A DNA stretch of 64,000 nucleotides from Bradyrhizobium nitroreducens. Its GTDB lineage: Bacteria; Pseudomonadota; Alphaproteobacteria; Rhizobiales; Xanthobacteraceae. Location of the stretch: the NCBI RefSeq assembly GCF_002776695.1, contig NZ_LFJC01000003.1, positions 6,983,982-7,047,981 of the forward strand, read 5' to 3'. Position 1 is the stretch's first letter. Every line of letters starts with the position of its first letter. The notes under the pieces were generated by a model. That model was not told the DNA's origin. It searched no databases and worked only from the letters and a program-made list of their open reading frames with translations. This document shows positions 35,458-43,582 of the stretch, one piece after another. A program made the position numbers and the translations under genes.

Positions 35458-35889
35458 CTAGCTGTTCAGCTGCGGCGGCTTGAAATCGGGAAAGCGCGTG
35501 AGCATTGCGGTCTTGACGAACTTCAGATGCGCAATGCTGCTTGCCAATTCCTTGAGCCGGCGCTGGCCGTTGGAGATGTCGGCAGCGAACAGATCCTGGT
35601 GATGATTGTCCAGCGCCTCGCGCTCGAGATACTCGTCGGTGCCGTTTCCGAAGGTGACGGAAGCACGCGCAAGCGCATCGTCGACACGTCGGTTGAGCCC
35701 GACCTGTTCCCTCTCCGCATCTCGTAGTGCCGTGTCGATCGCAGCCATGACGGCGCCGATCCTTGCGCGGTCCGTCTCCGCGTCACGCTCGGCGGAGCGG
35801 GCCTTGAAGCCCTTGTCTTCACGGCGGGAGCCGAGAAGGTTGTGCGCGCGCGCTCTCAGGAACAGCTGAAACATGTGGGCCATCCCCAT
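35458..35889 (-). CDS. Conserved-looking cytoplasmic helical protein
   Basis: 143 residues, strongly helical and charged with coiled-coil spacing (ERDAETDRARIGAVMAAIDT, ALRDAEREQVGLNRRVDDAL). No membrane segment or signal. It is followed upstream by a 95-residue gene on the same strand (27 bases apart). No family recognised. Confidence 0.65.
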   Translation of the reverse strand: MGMAHMFQLFLRARAHNLLGSRREDKGFKARSAERDAETDRARIGAVMAAIDTALRDAEREQVGLNRRVDDALARASVTFGNGTDEYLEREALDNHHQDLFAADISNGQRRLKELASSIAHLKFVKTAMLTRFPDFKPPQLNS

Positions 35890-35916
35890 TATCGAGATCT
35901 AAGCCGCTACCATCGG

Positions 35917-36204
35917 TCAGACATAGTTAACAAAGCCTGAATCCCGCGCCCGCCCCGCCTGGCTTTGTGCGATCCACGCCCGCCAGGCGCCTTCGTGCTT
36001 GGAATAGAGCTCAAGCCACCGGACGTCGTCAACCGGGGCGACTTTATCCATGCCGGATTGGGCCATGAGCTGCACTGTCTCCGTTGGCGCAAGATCCAGG
36101 GCTTCGAATTCCGCCGTCTCCTCCAGCGAAAGGCCGATCAGAACGCGGTGCCCCTGCGCATCAACGAAATACCTGCGCGGCGCATTGTGCCGTTGATCAA
36201 TCAT
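35917..36204 (-). CDS. Small cytoplasmic protein, function unknown
   Basis: 95 residues. Begins RRYFVDAQGHRVLIGLSLEE, with a Glu/Asp-rich middle and WLELYSKHEGAWRAWIAQ near the end. The ATG overlaps the end of a 44-codon upstream ORF (ATGATTGA), so it is probably co-translated with it. Function unknown. Confidence 0.7.
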   Translation of the reverse strand: MIDQRHNAPRRYFVDAQGHRVLIGLSLEETAEFEALDLAPTETVQLMAQSGMDKVAPVDDVRWLELYSKHEGAWRAWIAQSQAGRARDSGFVNYV

Positions 36205-36331
36205 TCGAATGGCCCTCGTTCATGATCCAAGGACCTGGGAGATCCCCTAGATGCCGGCCATAGCCAAGAACAAACGCAATCAAAACGAGGGCACAGGTCG
36301 TCGCGCCCAGCAACGCAATCAGCCACGTCAT
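36197..36331 (-). CDS. Possible 44-residue single-helix membrane protein
   Basis: Starts MTWLIALLGATTCALVLIAF and ends with IMNEGHSND. One strong membrane helix of about 20 residues, then a short polar tail. Its stop (36197-36199) lies within the first codons of the 95-residue gene, an overlap typical of coupled translation. The ribosome-binding site is weak (GGGTAGG about 6 bases upstream). Confidence 0.5.
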   Translation of the reverse strand: MTWLIALLGATTCALVLIAFVLGYGRHLGDLPGPWIMNEGHSND

Positions 36332-36505
36332 CTACGCCTACCCGCGCGGCCTTCCAAAAATTGAAGGCCCAAGCTCGCCGTGAATTGTTCCGTCTTAGGT
36401 TGCCTTTCCTGAGCGCTCAAGGGCGGCGACGGATTAACCTAACCGCACATGGTTATTTCGACGTCGCAACGACCGGCATTCCGTTGGGCGACGCGCGCCT
36501 TGCGT

Positions 36506-36682
36506 TCACGACGGCCGCGGCGGCCGACCGGTCTCCATCGCGGCGGGGGTGTAAGGCGCATAAAGACGATATCGCGCCGATCGCTTCCGCGAGCGCCACG
36601 CCCGTACACCATAGCCGCAGCCAAAGCCCGCTGCGAAAATCGAAATCAGAACCAAGACAGCCAGCATTTGGAATGTTCCCAT
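36506..36682 (-). CDS. Possible 58-residue membrane protein with basic tail
   Basis: From ATG 36682: MGTFQMLAVLVLISIFAAGF forms one helix, followed by a strongly basic stretch (VRAWRSRKRSARYRLY) and a Pro-rich end. The helix plus positive cytoplasmic flank is a convincing protein-like pattern. A GGAGG lies rather far upstream (15 bases). No family known to me. Confidence 0.5.
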   Translation of the reverse strand: MGTFQMLAVLVLISIFAAGFGCGYGVRAWRSRKRSARYRLYAPYTPAAMETGRPPRPS

Positions 36683-37219
36683 ATTTGCCGGAACGTTCCT
36701 CCCGCGCTCATTTCATCTTTTCGTGGCGTCGACTTCAAGATCGCTAGCGCCGAAACTTTTGTCAGACGAAGATGAAGTTTGTGCAACATGGTGCTCGAAG
36801 AGTGGTCGGCACGTCAGGGCACGAAGTGCGGCGAAGAGGCTCCAGTTCTTTTTACCAGAACTCGACACGCCGGCACCATGAACCCTCGTTCATCTGGCGC
36901 TTCAAACATTGGCCGGTGCCGCTGCGCGCGACGGCTGGAGCGTCGGCGCAACTTCGCCGGCTCCAACCACGATCATCAGACGGCGCGCATCGGATTCACC
37001 CTGGAAATGCCGTGGTTATACGGTGCCTCGCGTGCCGATTTCTTCGCGGTAAGGTTGAGAGGTTAGCTTAATCCGCGTTGTTTGTTGCGAAGTCTCACGA
37101 AACGCATATCCATCTTCGCACCAGGCTCCCCCAAGCCTGGCCCCACCCAAGCAAAGCCGTCGAGCGAACATGGGTCGCTTGGCGGCTTTGTCATTGTGTC
37201 GAAGAGGATCATTTCGGTT
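36683..37219. other. Region without an intact gene; possible beta-barrel remnant
   Basis: 537 bases. The plus frame ending at 37066 reads SNHDHQTARIGFTLEMPW and then LYGASRADFFAVRLRG, which looks like the last strands of an outer-membrane barrel. Upstream of about 36950 the frame turns to noise, so this may be the 3' remnant of a broken gene. The rest shows nothing I can support. Confidence 0.3.
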
Positions 37220-37393
37220 ATGGCGCGCAAGCCCTGGTCGTTCAAGGAAGACCGCCGGCTCATGGAGTTGGCCAAGTCTTCGGCTTCGCTGGAAGAGGCG
37301 GCGAAAGTTCTCGGACGCTCGCCTGATGCGATCAAGCGCATGGCTCTGCGGCTTGGTCTTTCGTTGAAGTCGAAGCCGGGCAAGAAGAGCTAG
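37220..37393 (+). CDS. Small SANT/Myb-like helix-turn-helix protein
   Basis: 57 residues from ATG 37220. The sequence RKPWSFKEDRRLMELAKSS followed by SLEEAAKVLGRSPDAIKRMA has the W-S-x-E-D-x-x-L start and helix spacing of a SANT/Myb-type DNA-binding fold. The C-terminus is Lys-rich. Such mini proteins are common in Rhizobiales. A longer in-frame start at 37082 is less likely. Probably DNA binding; target unknown. Confidence 0.6.
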   Translation: MARKPWSFKEDRRLMELAKSSASLEEAAKVLGRSPDAIKRMALRLGLSLKSKPGKKS

Positions 37394-37541
37394 TCCGGGA
37401 ACAGCTCCTCGCGGCCAACAGCTTTCCTTGTCCGCCGTTTCGGCAACACTCCAAGCGGAGCCCGTGCAGCCTTGCGCCTTGCAGCACGGAACCAGGGCAA
37501 CCGTGAGGTGTTAACACCAGACGTCGCAGTGAGGTCTGGCA

Positions 37542-37697
37542 GTGCTCCATTTTGCCATTTCCGCAATGTTGATTTGGCTGGCGATCAACATCGCCTTTGT
37601 CGTGCTCCGGCTGCGGGCCGCCCGCGGTCCCGCCGCGGCCCACACCGTTGAGTCCAGCAGACCTTATCCAGAAGCCATCGCGGCCCGCCCACGGTGA
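37542..37697 (+). CDS. Possible 51-residue single-helix membrane protein
   Basis: From GTG 37542, with GAGG about 10 bases upstream: the N-terminal helix LHFAISAMLIWLAINIAFVV is followed by RLRAARG and a polar tail. The positive-inside pattern supports a real protein, but the start codon and ribosome-binding site are only fair. Confidence 0.4.
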   Translation: MLHFAISAMLIWLAINIAFVVLRLRAARGPAAAHTVESSRPYPEAIAARPR

Positions 37698-37741
37698 ACC
37701 GGGCTCAGCGCGCTGCCTTCGGTCCCCCGGGGCTGTTGAGC

Positions 37742-37969
37742 CTAATTGCGCGTCTTCTTCTGTGAACCCATCCCAGGACTGGTTCCGTAGTTGGGGGTAC
37801 CCGTCCCCTTGAACGCTCCACCCATACTGTCCGAGCTGGAATTCGTCGCTGTGCCGCTGCGGGTGGACGAGGTGGGCTGAGTGCCCGACGGCTGGTCTTT
37901 GGTTCCCTGCGCCCAGGCCGCGGAGCTTCCGACGACTAACGACAGGAGGAGGCTTAACGTCCTGATCAT
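37742..37969 (-). CDS. Small secreted protein, AQGTKDQ group
   Basis: 75 residues from ATG 37969 (12 more codons are open upstream). Signal peptide MIRTLSLLLSLVVGSSAAWA, mature start QGTKDQPSGTQPTSS. The remainder is Ser/Thr/Gly-rich low complexity ending in Lys. It shares the leader-mature junction with the protein at 33396-33641. Function unknown. Confidence 0.65.
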   Translation of the reverse strand: MIRTLSLLLSLVVGSSAAWAQGTKDQPSGTQPTSSTRSGTATNSSSDSMGGAFKGTGTPNYGTSPGMGSQKKTRN

Positions 37970-38130
37970 ACTGCTCAACTTTCCATGCTTAGGCCGCGCG
38001 ACCATTGGCCAGGCAAACCACTCGGAGCCCTTCCGGACCGGTCTGGCCGTTAAACCCTATCTTAGCCTCCTCTGGCTAGGATCATTCGCAAGATCAGTCC
38101 CCAGCCTCTCCTGAATTCCGCCCGGACCGG

Positions 38131-39717
38131 ATGAGACTCCAGCGAGCGAACCTTCCATTTGTGGCGCTCGTGCTTGCGAGCACGATGGCTTTTGGGCTGG
38201 CGGGCCATTTCGCGGCAGAGGCTGTCATCCGCCACCAGCAGGTGCACCAGCTCAACGAGCTGACCGAGGTCGTCCTGCGCCGCTCCGAACTGGCCGTCGA
38301 TTTTGCCGTGGCCAGCCTCGACGAGCTCGCCAAGCGTGATCTCGCCAGCTGCGCGCCGGCAGCGCTGCAAGCCGTGCGGCTCCATGTCTACCAGCGCTCG
38401 GCGATCAAGGACGTCCGCCTCGTCAATCCGGACGGATCGGTGATCTGCTCGGCCTATTCCGAGACGCTCGAGTTCGACAAGGGATGGGCGGATCGCCGCG
38501 ACATGCTGCCCTCGCACGACAGGAAGCTCTCGCTGTTCCGCGTCGAGCAGTTCGGCGGCGACGCATTGGGCGTGCTCAGGGACGTCAATCGGAGCTCGGC
38601 GCTGGTCGCCATTGTCGGCATCAACGCCGGCCTGTTCGATCTCATGCCCGCCGAGCTCCGCGCGCACAGCGAAGTGGTCCTCGCCTTGAGCAACGGCGAG
38701 AAGCTCGGCGCATTCCGGCTCGATGCCGACAGGCCGCTGCCAGGGCCGATCAGCTTCGACAGGCATTCCACGCGCTTCCCGCTTCACGCCACCATCCGGC
38801 TCGAGCGTGCAGTTCTGTCGAGCTGGAACAGCGAGTCGTATTGGCCGGCGCTCGCGCTCGCCCTTGGACTTGGTGCGCTCTTCGGCATGCTGCTGGCGCG
38901 CAGCCGCCGGATGGAAGGGCCGGTCGCCGATCTCGATCGCGCCCTCGCAGCCGGCGAATTCAAGCCGTACTACCAGCCCATCTTCGAGCTCGCCACGGGC
39001 CGGATCACGGGCTGCGAGGTTCTGGCGCGCTGGGTTCGTCGGGACGGCACGGTGGTGCCGCCCATGAACTTCATTCCGCTGGCCGAATCCAGCGGGCGCA
39101 TCCAGGCGATGACTTGGCAGATCCTGAGGTCGGCGCTCTCCGACCTGCAGACCGTCTTGAGGGCGGACAAGAGCTTCAAGATGTCCGTGAATGTCGTGCC
39201 CAAGCACCTGCTGAGTGCCGGCTTCGTCGAAACGCTGCGCCGCACGGTCCTGGCGGCCAGAATATCCGCGCGCCAGATCGTGGTCGAAGTGACCGAACGC
39301 GACGAGCTCGACGATCTCACGCACGCGGCAGCCGTGGTGGCCGAGCTGCGTGACCACGGCTTCCGCGTCGCCATCGACGACGTCGGCGTTGGCCATAGCG
39401 GGCTGTCGCGGCTGAAGGGGCTCGGCGCCACCGCGATCAAGATCGACAAGTTCTTCGTCGACACCATCACCGTGGACGCATCGACCACGACGATCGTCGA
39501 GATGCTGGTCGCGCTCGCCAAGGACTTCCGGATGACGGTCGTTGCCGAAGGCATCGAGACGGAGGAGCAGCGCCGCGCCCTGATCGCGTCCGGCGTCGAG
39601 GAAGGTCAGGGCTATCTCGTCGCCGCACCGCTTCCGTTTGCCAAATTCAGCGAGCTCGTCGAGTCACGCCGCAACGCCGCAGCCGTCGCGCCGTCCGGCG
39701 ATGTCCTGGTGGCCTGA
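38131..39717 (+). CDS. CSS-motif/EAL c-di-GMP phosphodiesterase
   Basis: 528 residues. TM1 (about 10-30), a periplasmic sensor (about 31-235) with Cys74 and Cys106 (ICSAYS, the CSS-type redox pair), TM2 (about 238-256), then an EAL domain (about 262-515). Catalytic residues are all present: E296 (EVLARW in place of EAL), N354, E386, D416-D417 (IDDVG), K438, E473 and Q493. It should hydrolyse c-di-GMP to pGpG, under control of the periplasmic Cys pair. No GGDEF partner lies in the window. Confidence 0.92.
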   Translation: MRLQRANLPFVALVLASTMAFGLAGHFAAEAVIRHQQVHQLNELTEVVLRRSELAVDFAVASLDELAKRDLASCAPAALQAVRLHVYQRSAIKDVRLVNPDGSVICSAYSETLEFDKGWADRRDMLPSHDRKLSLFRVEQFGGDALGVLRDVNRSSALVAIVGINAGLFDLMPAELRAHSEVVLALSNGEKLGAFRLDADRPLPGPISFDRHSTRFPLHATIRLERAVLSSWNSESYWPALALALGLGALFGMLLARSRRMEGPVADLDRALAAGEFKPYYQPIFELATGRITGCEVLARWVRRDGTVVPPMNFIPLAESSGRIQAMTWQILRSALSDLQTVLRADKSFKMSVNVVPKHLLSAGFVETLRRTVLAARISARQIVVEVTERDELDDLTHAAAVVAELRDHGFRVAIDDVGVGHSGLSRLKGLGATAIKIDKFFVDTITVDASTTTIVEMLVALAKDFRMTVVAEGIETEEQRRALIASGVEEGQGYLVAAPLPFAKFSELVESRRNAAAVAPSGDVLVA

Positions 39718-39884
39718 CCGGCTCAGCCGGAGGACATCTCATCGTACGCCACGCGCGCTTCCACGGCTCCGATGCCCCGGCGGCGGCTCGCTTTCGACCG
39801 TTCGCGCCCGGACGACGGCGGGATGCCTTTAACGATATTCTCGTCTTTCAAAGCGGGATGGCAGCCAAGCGGCTATGGTAGGCC

Positions 39885-40250
39885 ATGCGTCGGAATCACC
39901 TCATCGCGGCCGCGGCCATCTGCCTCGCTCTCATCGTCTATGCCACCCTGGCAAGACTGGCGGGACGGCCGGCGCTCATGGGGCATAGCGAGGCCTACTG
40001 GATCGTCGTCATCGAACGTTTCAGCGCCTATGGCCTGCTGGGTTTCCTTCTGGCCTTCCTGTTGCCCGGCAGGCTGGTCTTGGCCTGCTCGCTCGTCTTG
40101 GCCGTCGCAACGGGGCTCGAAGTCCTGCAGGCGCTGACTCCCGATCGCGATCCGGGCTTTTTGGACGTGCTGCAAAAGGCGGCGGGCGGGACCGTCGGCG
40201 TCATCCTCGCCCAGACAATCCTGGCCTTCCTGCCCCGGCCGCCCGCCTGA
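39885..40250 (+). CDS. VanZ-like membrane protein
   Basis: 121 residues with four membrane segments: LIAAAAICLALIVYATLA, FSAYGLLGFLLAFLLPG, LACSLVLAVATGLEVLQAL and VGVILAQTILAFL. The charged E between helices 3 and 4 followed by a D-P-G-F-x-D-V segment is typical of VanZ-like proteins. The family's role is generally unknown outside glycopeptide resistance, so no resistance is implied. Confidence 0.8.
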   Translation: MRRNHLIAAAAICLALIVYATLARLAGRPALMGHSEAYWIVVIERFSAYGLLGFLLAFLLPGRLVLACSLVLAVATGLEVLQALTPDRDPGFLDVLQKAAGGTVGVILAQTILAFLPRPPA

Positions 40251-40256
40251 AGCGCA

Positions 40257-40282
40257 CGGCGCTGACGATCTGTTCAGCGCCG
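40257..40282. terminator. Bidirectional stem-loop between convergent genes
   Basis: CGGCGCTGA (40257-40265) and TCAGCGCCG (40274-40282) form a perfect 9-base-pair stem with an 8-base loop. It sits between the convergent VanZ-like and CHRD genes. The T tracts are short, so the hairpin itself is the main evidence. Confidence 0.6.
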
Positions 40283-40290
40283 CAGTCCTC

Positions 40291-40737
40291 CTACTTCATC
40301 ATCTGCCCGCGCAGCTCGCCGCCCGGATTTGCGGCCGTGTGGATGTTCGCATACCACTTGCCGGCCAGCAGATCGGCCGCCTGCGTGTCCGTCAACGTGG
40401 CATTGCCCTGGATCGGGCTTTGCACCGTCTTGAACGGCAGCGCGATGCCGGCGTTCTTGCCCGCTTCGCTCGGACCATGGAAATGAGCGCCCATCGCCGG
40501 CCCCGTGAGATCGGCATAGGTGACCGTATAGGTCAGCACTTTCGTCTCCGTGTCGAACGTGGCCTCGGCCTTGCCTGAACCGGTAGAGCTGTTCGGCGGC
40601 ACCTCATTGCTGCCCTTGAGGTCGGCCCGCAGCTTGACGACTTCCGCACGTGACGGCGCGGCCGTGACGGTCAACAGCCCGCCGAGCACCGCCGTTCCCA
40701 ACAAAGTCACCCCGACCCGATACGTGGCGTTCCTCAT
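40291..40737 (-). CDS. Secreted CHRD-domain protein
   Basis: 148 residues. Signal peptide (TLLGTAVLGGLLTVTAAPSRA, cut near residue 31). The CHRD domain follows: LRADLKGSNEVPPNSSTGSG, TYTVTYADLTGPAMGAHFHG, QAADLLAGKWYANIHTAANP and GGELRGQM are the family blocks. An AGGAG site precedes the ATG. The role of bacterial CHRD proteins is unknown; extracytoplasmic location is clear. Confidence 0.92.
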   Translation of the reverse strand: MRNATYRVGVTLLGTAVLGGLLTVTAAPSRAEVVKLRADLKGSNEVPPNSSTGSGKAEATFDTETKVLTYTVTYADLTGPAMGAHFHGPSEAGKNAGIALPFKTVQSPIQGNATLTDTQAADLLAGKWYANIHTAANPGGELRGQMMK

Positions 40738-40873
40738 GGCATTCTCCTGCGGGCTCCATGACCCGTCTCGGTTGAAACCCCGGTTCCGGCCATATCTTCC
40801 GAAGACGAGACTATGCCTGATTCGCGAAAACCTATCGGACGTCCAGGTGCATCCGAGCCTGCGAGGCGAGTGC

Positions 40874-41155
40874 CTAGGCGGCCCCGCGCTCGCGGAACCC
40901 GGTTGGCGCCAGTAGTTCGGCCATGTGCCTGTGCGTGCTCTGGAGCGCGGCGATGGCGCCGTCGAGATCGAAATCCGCTTCGCGGATCGATGCGAAGAAC
41001 TTGGCGGTCAGCGCGAGGTCGAGCTTGACCCGCGTCGCGCCGTCGCGGCTCTTGCGGCGGTCGAGCGACAAATGCATGGCCCGTAGTCTGGCTTCCGCCG
41101 GCGTGCAGCCGCTGAGCGTCGCCAGTTCGTCGTATGTCATCCAGATCTGAGGCAT
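40874..41155 (-). CDS. Small cytoplasmic protein, function unknown
   Basis: 93 residues. The start WMTYDELATLSGCTPAEARL resembles a helix-turn-helix or excisionase-type N-terminus. A basic region (LDRRKSRDGATRVKL) and a long acidic helix (SIREADFDLDGAIAALQS) follow. It may bind DNA. No named family recognised. Confidence 0.65.
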   Translation of the reverse strand: MPQIWMTYDELATLSGCTPAEARLRAMHLSLDRRKSRDGATRVKLDLALTAKFFASIREADFDLDGAIAALQSTHRHMAELLAPTGFRERGAA

Positions 41156-41266
41156 GTTCTCGTCCGTCCCTTTGAAAGCGGCCTCATCCTTAGCCGTCTG
41201 CGCCTAAATGCACCGTTATCGCGCCGCGGTCGCAGCCCGTTTCGCTGCGACAGCGTCAACGCAAGA

Positions 41267-41713
41267 CTAAGATGCGGGAGGCCGCGGAGGTGCCGGGAAA
41301 TGACGCGGCCGCGAACGGCCGTCGAGACCCTTGGGCAGTTTGTCATTGAGCTTCACGACGGCGCCGCGAGCTTCCGCAGCCGGCGCATCGTCCTGGCTGT
41401 AGATCAGCGTCACCTCGAACATCACGTCGGGCGCTTGCCTCGCCGTTCCAGAGCACGTCGCCATCGCACCGCTGCACACGCCCGCGAGGTTGACCTCGAC
41501 TTCGTCCAGACCGAACACGGTCGGTGGCCCCTCGGCATGGCGCCGCGTCGTCAGGACGGCCGTGAAGCGCTGCTCGTCATCGAACCGATAGGAGCCGCCA
41601 TAGGTGAAGAAGCTGTCGCTGCCGGAGATGCGTCCTTCGGCCAGATGCACGATGCCCGTGCCCTGGGCGCGCGGGGTCCTGAACCAGGCCGCGTATTTGC
41701 CTTCTCTCAGCAT
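41267..41713 (-). CDS. GrlR family regulatory protein
   Basis: 148 residues from ATG 41713; the frame is open 33 codons further but the family starts at MLREGKYAAWF. GrlR-like blocks: GKYAAWFRTPRAQGTGIVHL, GRISGSDSFFTYGGSYRFDD, RFTAVLTTRRHA. GrlR is a lipocalin-like negative regulator of type III secretion in enterohaemorrhagic E. coli; rhizobial homologues have no proven role. The basic C-terminal tail (RSRPRHFPAPPRPP) is extra. No type III genes are in the window. Confidence 0.75.
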   Translation of the reverse strand: MLREGKYAAWFRTPRAQGTGIVHLAEGRISGSDSFFTYGGSYRFDDEQRFTAVLTTRRHAEGPPTVFGLDEVEVNLAGVCSGAMATCSGTARQAPDVMFEVTLIYSQDDAPAAEARGAVVKLNDKLPKGLDGRSRPRHFPAPPRPPAS

Positions 41714-41832
41714 GGAAACACCCGTCGTAAAATTTACTGGTATTTGCAACCAACTCTGGGGCGCGACAATGACCGTGGTGGCGAGCATTCCGCCACGGTT
41801 AACGCCCTGCAAAGCCGACCCGTCAAATTGCC

Positions 41833-41847
41833 GCCGCCCGAGGCGGC
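41833..41847 (-). terminator. Possible terminator of the chemotaxis operon
   Basis: GCCGCC (41833-41838), CGA loop, GGCGGC (41842-41847). On the minus strand a CAATTT follows within a few bases. It is 5 bases past the stop of the last chemotaxis-operon gene. The stem is short, so this is tentative. Confidence 0.4.
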
Positions 41848-41851
41848 GCCG

Positions 41852-43582
41852 TCAGAACAATTCGATGCCGTCGTCCGCGGTCGCGACCGCCTCGACCCGC
41901 CGCGCGGCGGCGGTCGACTGAAGTCCGAGCGCCTGCAGGACGTCGCGATGAACGTCACGCTCACGCTCCATCGTGTAGCGTGCGTAGAGATCGTCGAGGA
42001 TCGCCTGATCCTGCATCTCCGGCTGGAGCCGCTGCGCGCCGCCGCTCGCGGTCTCGAGCCGCGTGGCGACTTCGGGCAGAGCCGCGGAGCTGTCGCCGAG
42101 CGTGGTCATCTGGCCCTGGGCCGAATTCATCAGCCTCTCGAACTCCGCGCCTTCGTTCACGAGCCGGGTCATCAGCTTGCCGAGCCGTTCATTGCCGGCC
42201 TCGACCTCGCGCAGGGCCAGAAGGATTTGCGGCTCGAGCTTGGCCAGCTGCGTGGGATCACCCTGCACGCGAAGCTCCTTCAGCTCATGGGCCGAGCGCT
42301 CGATACCGTCGAGCACGGGTCTCAGGCGCCCGGCTCCCGCCGAGACCTGGTCGGCGGTCGCCTTGAGCTCGTTGGCGATGACGACGAAGGCGCTGCCGCG
42401 GCTGCCGAGATGGCTCGCCTTGAGCCCGGCATTCATTCCGATCAGCGTGATGTCGACCGTCGCCTCGGCAAGCCCGGCGATCGCCTGGCGAAATCTTGCC
42501 AGCGTGTCCTCGACGATCGCGAGCGCTTCGTCGACCGAGCGGCCTGCACCCTCGCAGGTGGCGATCAGGCTCGACGCATGCGCCAGCGTCTGCTTGATCC
42601 GCGTCAGGAACGACGAGCCGTCCTCCTCGCCGCCAAACAGCGTACGGCCGTGACCGGCGACGCTGTCCGCATCGCGCAGGATGGTGGTCAGCGCGCGGAC
42701 GATCTGGCCGACATCGCCGCCGAACTCGCGCTGGGCATCCCTGAGCTGGGCCGCCTGCAACTGGCAGATCGCGCGCACGCCGTCATCGCTCGCAACAGGT
42801 TCGGGGACGAGGCTCGGCGCGGCGTCCGACGCAAGGCCGAGGCCGCGGGCCACGTGCTCGAGACGCTGACGCGTGCTGTCGCCTGCCTGCAGCGAGATGA
42901 TCGCGCTGCCGACCGCCTCGGCGATCTTCCTGGTGCTCGAACCTGCGCGGTCGGCCAGATGGCTGCTCTTGCTGCGCTGGTCGCGCAGGCCGGAATAGGC
43001 CGCGCCGAGCTCGGCGCTCTCCGACATCAGCTGGGCCCGGTAGCGGCTCTCGAACTCCTTCTGGCGGCCGGAGGCGGTTGCGACCGCCTCGGACAGGCGC
43101 TGCTGGTCCCGCGCGCAGCCCTCGATCGAGCGCTGCACGGCCCTGCCGAGATCATAGGCCTCCTGGGTGAAGGCGAGAAAGCCCTCGCGGTCGCCGTCGA
43201 GGGAAGCCGCCTCGATCCGAGCACTGCGCGCGATGATGGTGATCATCCCGATATGCTTGAACAGCGGCTTGAGCAGCGAGGACGCCTCCGCCGTGCTCTT
43301 GCCGATCGTCTCCAGCAGCGCGCTCTCCGCCGGCAGCGCCTGCGCCAGTTCGCTCAGCCGCGCGGCAATCTCCTGCAATGCCGTCGCGGCGCCCTCGATC
43401 TCGGCACCGGAGAGCTCGCCCGAGAGCGTCGCCAGGCCCTGGTTCAGCTCCTTGAAGAGGAGATGGCCGCGTCCGAGCTCGTTGCCGACGCGCGCGAAGA
43501 CGTCCTCGATCCGCGAGGAGACGTCCTCGATCGCGGCGGTTGCCTCAGCGAGCGTGCTGGCCGGAACGACCGACATGACCAT
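41852..43582 (-). CDS. Soluble MCP-like chemotaxis protein without membrane anchor
   Basis: 576 residues from ATG 43582, which shares one base with the cheB stop (TGATG). Predicted to be one long set of helices with no membrane segment. Near residue 390 DITLIGMNAGLKASHLGSRG and AFVVIANELKATADQ resemble the MCP hairpin tip (L-A-L-N-A-A-x-E-A-A-R-A-G... F-A-V-V-A), but the E-A-A-R-A-G core is altered to K-A-S-H-L-G. A second helical hairpin lies near 105-150. It may scaffold or sense in the cytoplasm with the CheA encoded here. Last gene of the operon. Confidence 0.75.
   Translation of the reverse strand: MVMSVVPASTLAEATAAIEDVSSRIEDVFARVGNELGRGHLLFKELNQGLATLSGELSGAEIEGAATALQEIAARLSELAQALPAESALLETIGKSTAEASSLLKPLFKHIGMITIIARSARIEAASLDGDREGFLAFTQEAYDLGRAVQRSIEGCARDQQRLSEAVATASGRQKEFESRYRAQLMSESAELGAAYSGLRDQRSKSSHLADRAGSSTRKIAEAVGSAIISLQAGDSTRQRLEHVARGLGLASDAAPSLVPEPVASDDGVRAICQLQAAQLRDAQREFGGDVGQIVRALTTILRDADSVAGHGRTLFGGEEDGSSFLTRIKQTLAHASSLIATCEGAGRSVDEALAIVEDTLARFRQAIAGLAEATVDITLIGMNAGLKASHLGSRGSAFVVIANELKATADQVSAGAGRLRPVLDGIERSAHELKELRVQGDPTQLAKLEPQILLALREVEAGNERLGKLMTRLVNEGAEFERLMNSAQGQMTTLGDSSAALPEVATRLETASGGAQRLQPEMQDQAILDDLYARYTMERERDVHRDVLQALGLQSTAAARRVEAVATADDGIELF

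Noticed and set aside
36691..36700. GGAACGTTCC palindrome, considered as a stress-sigma -35 site
   Set aside because: No matching -10 element at the proper spacing; a 10-base palindrome alone is weak evidence.
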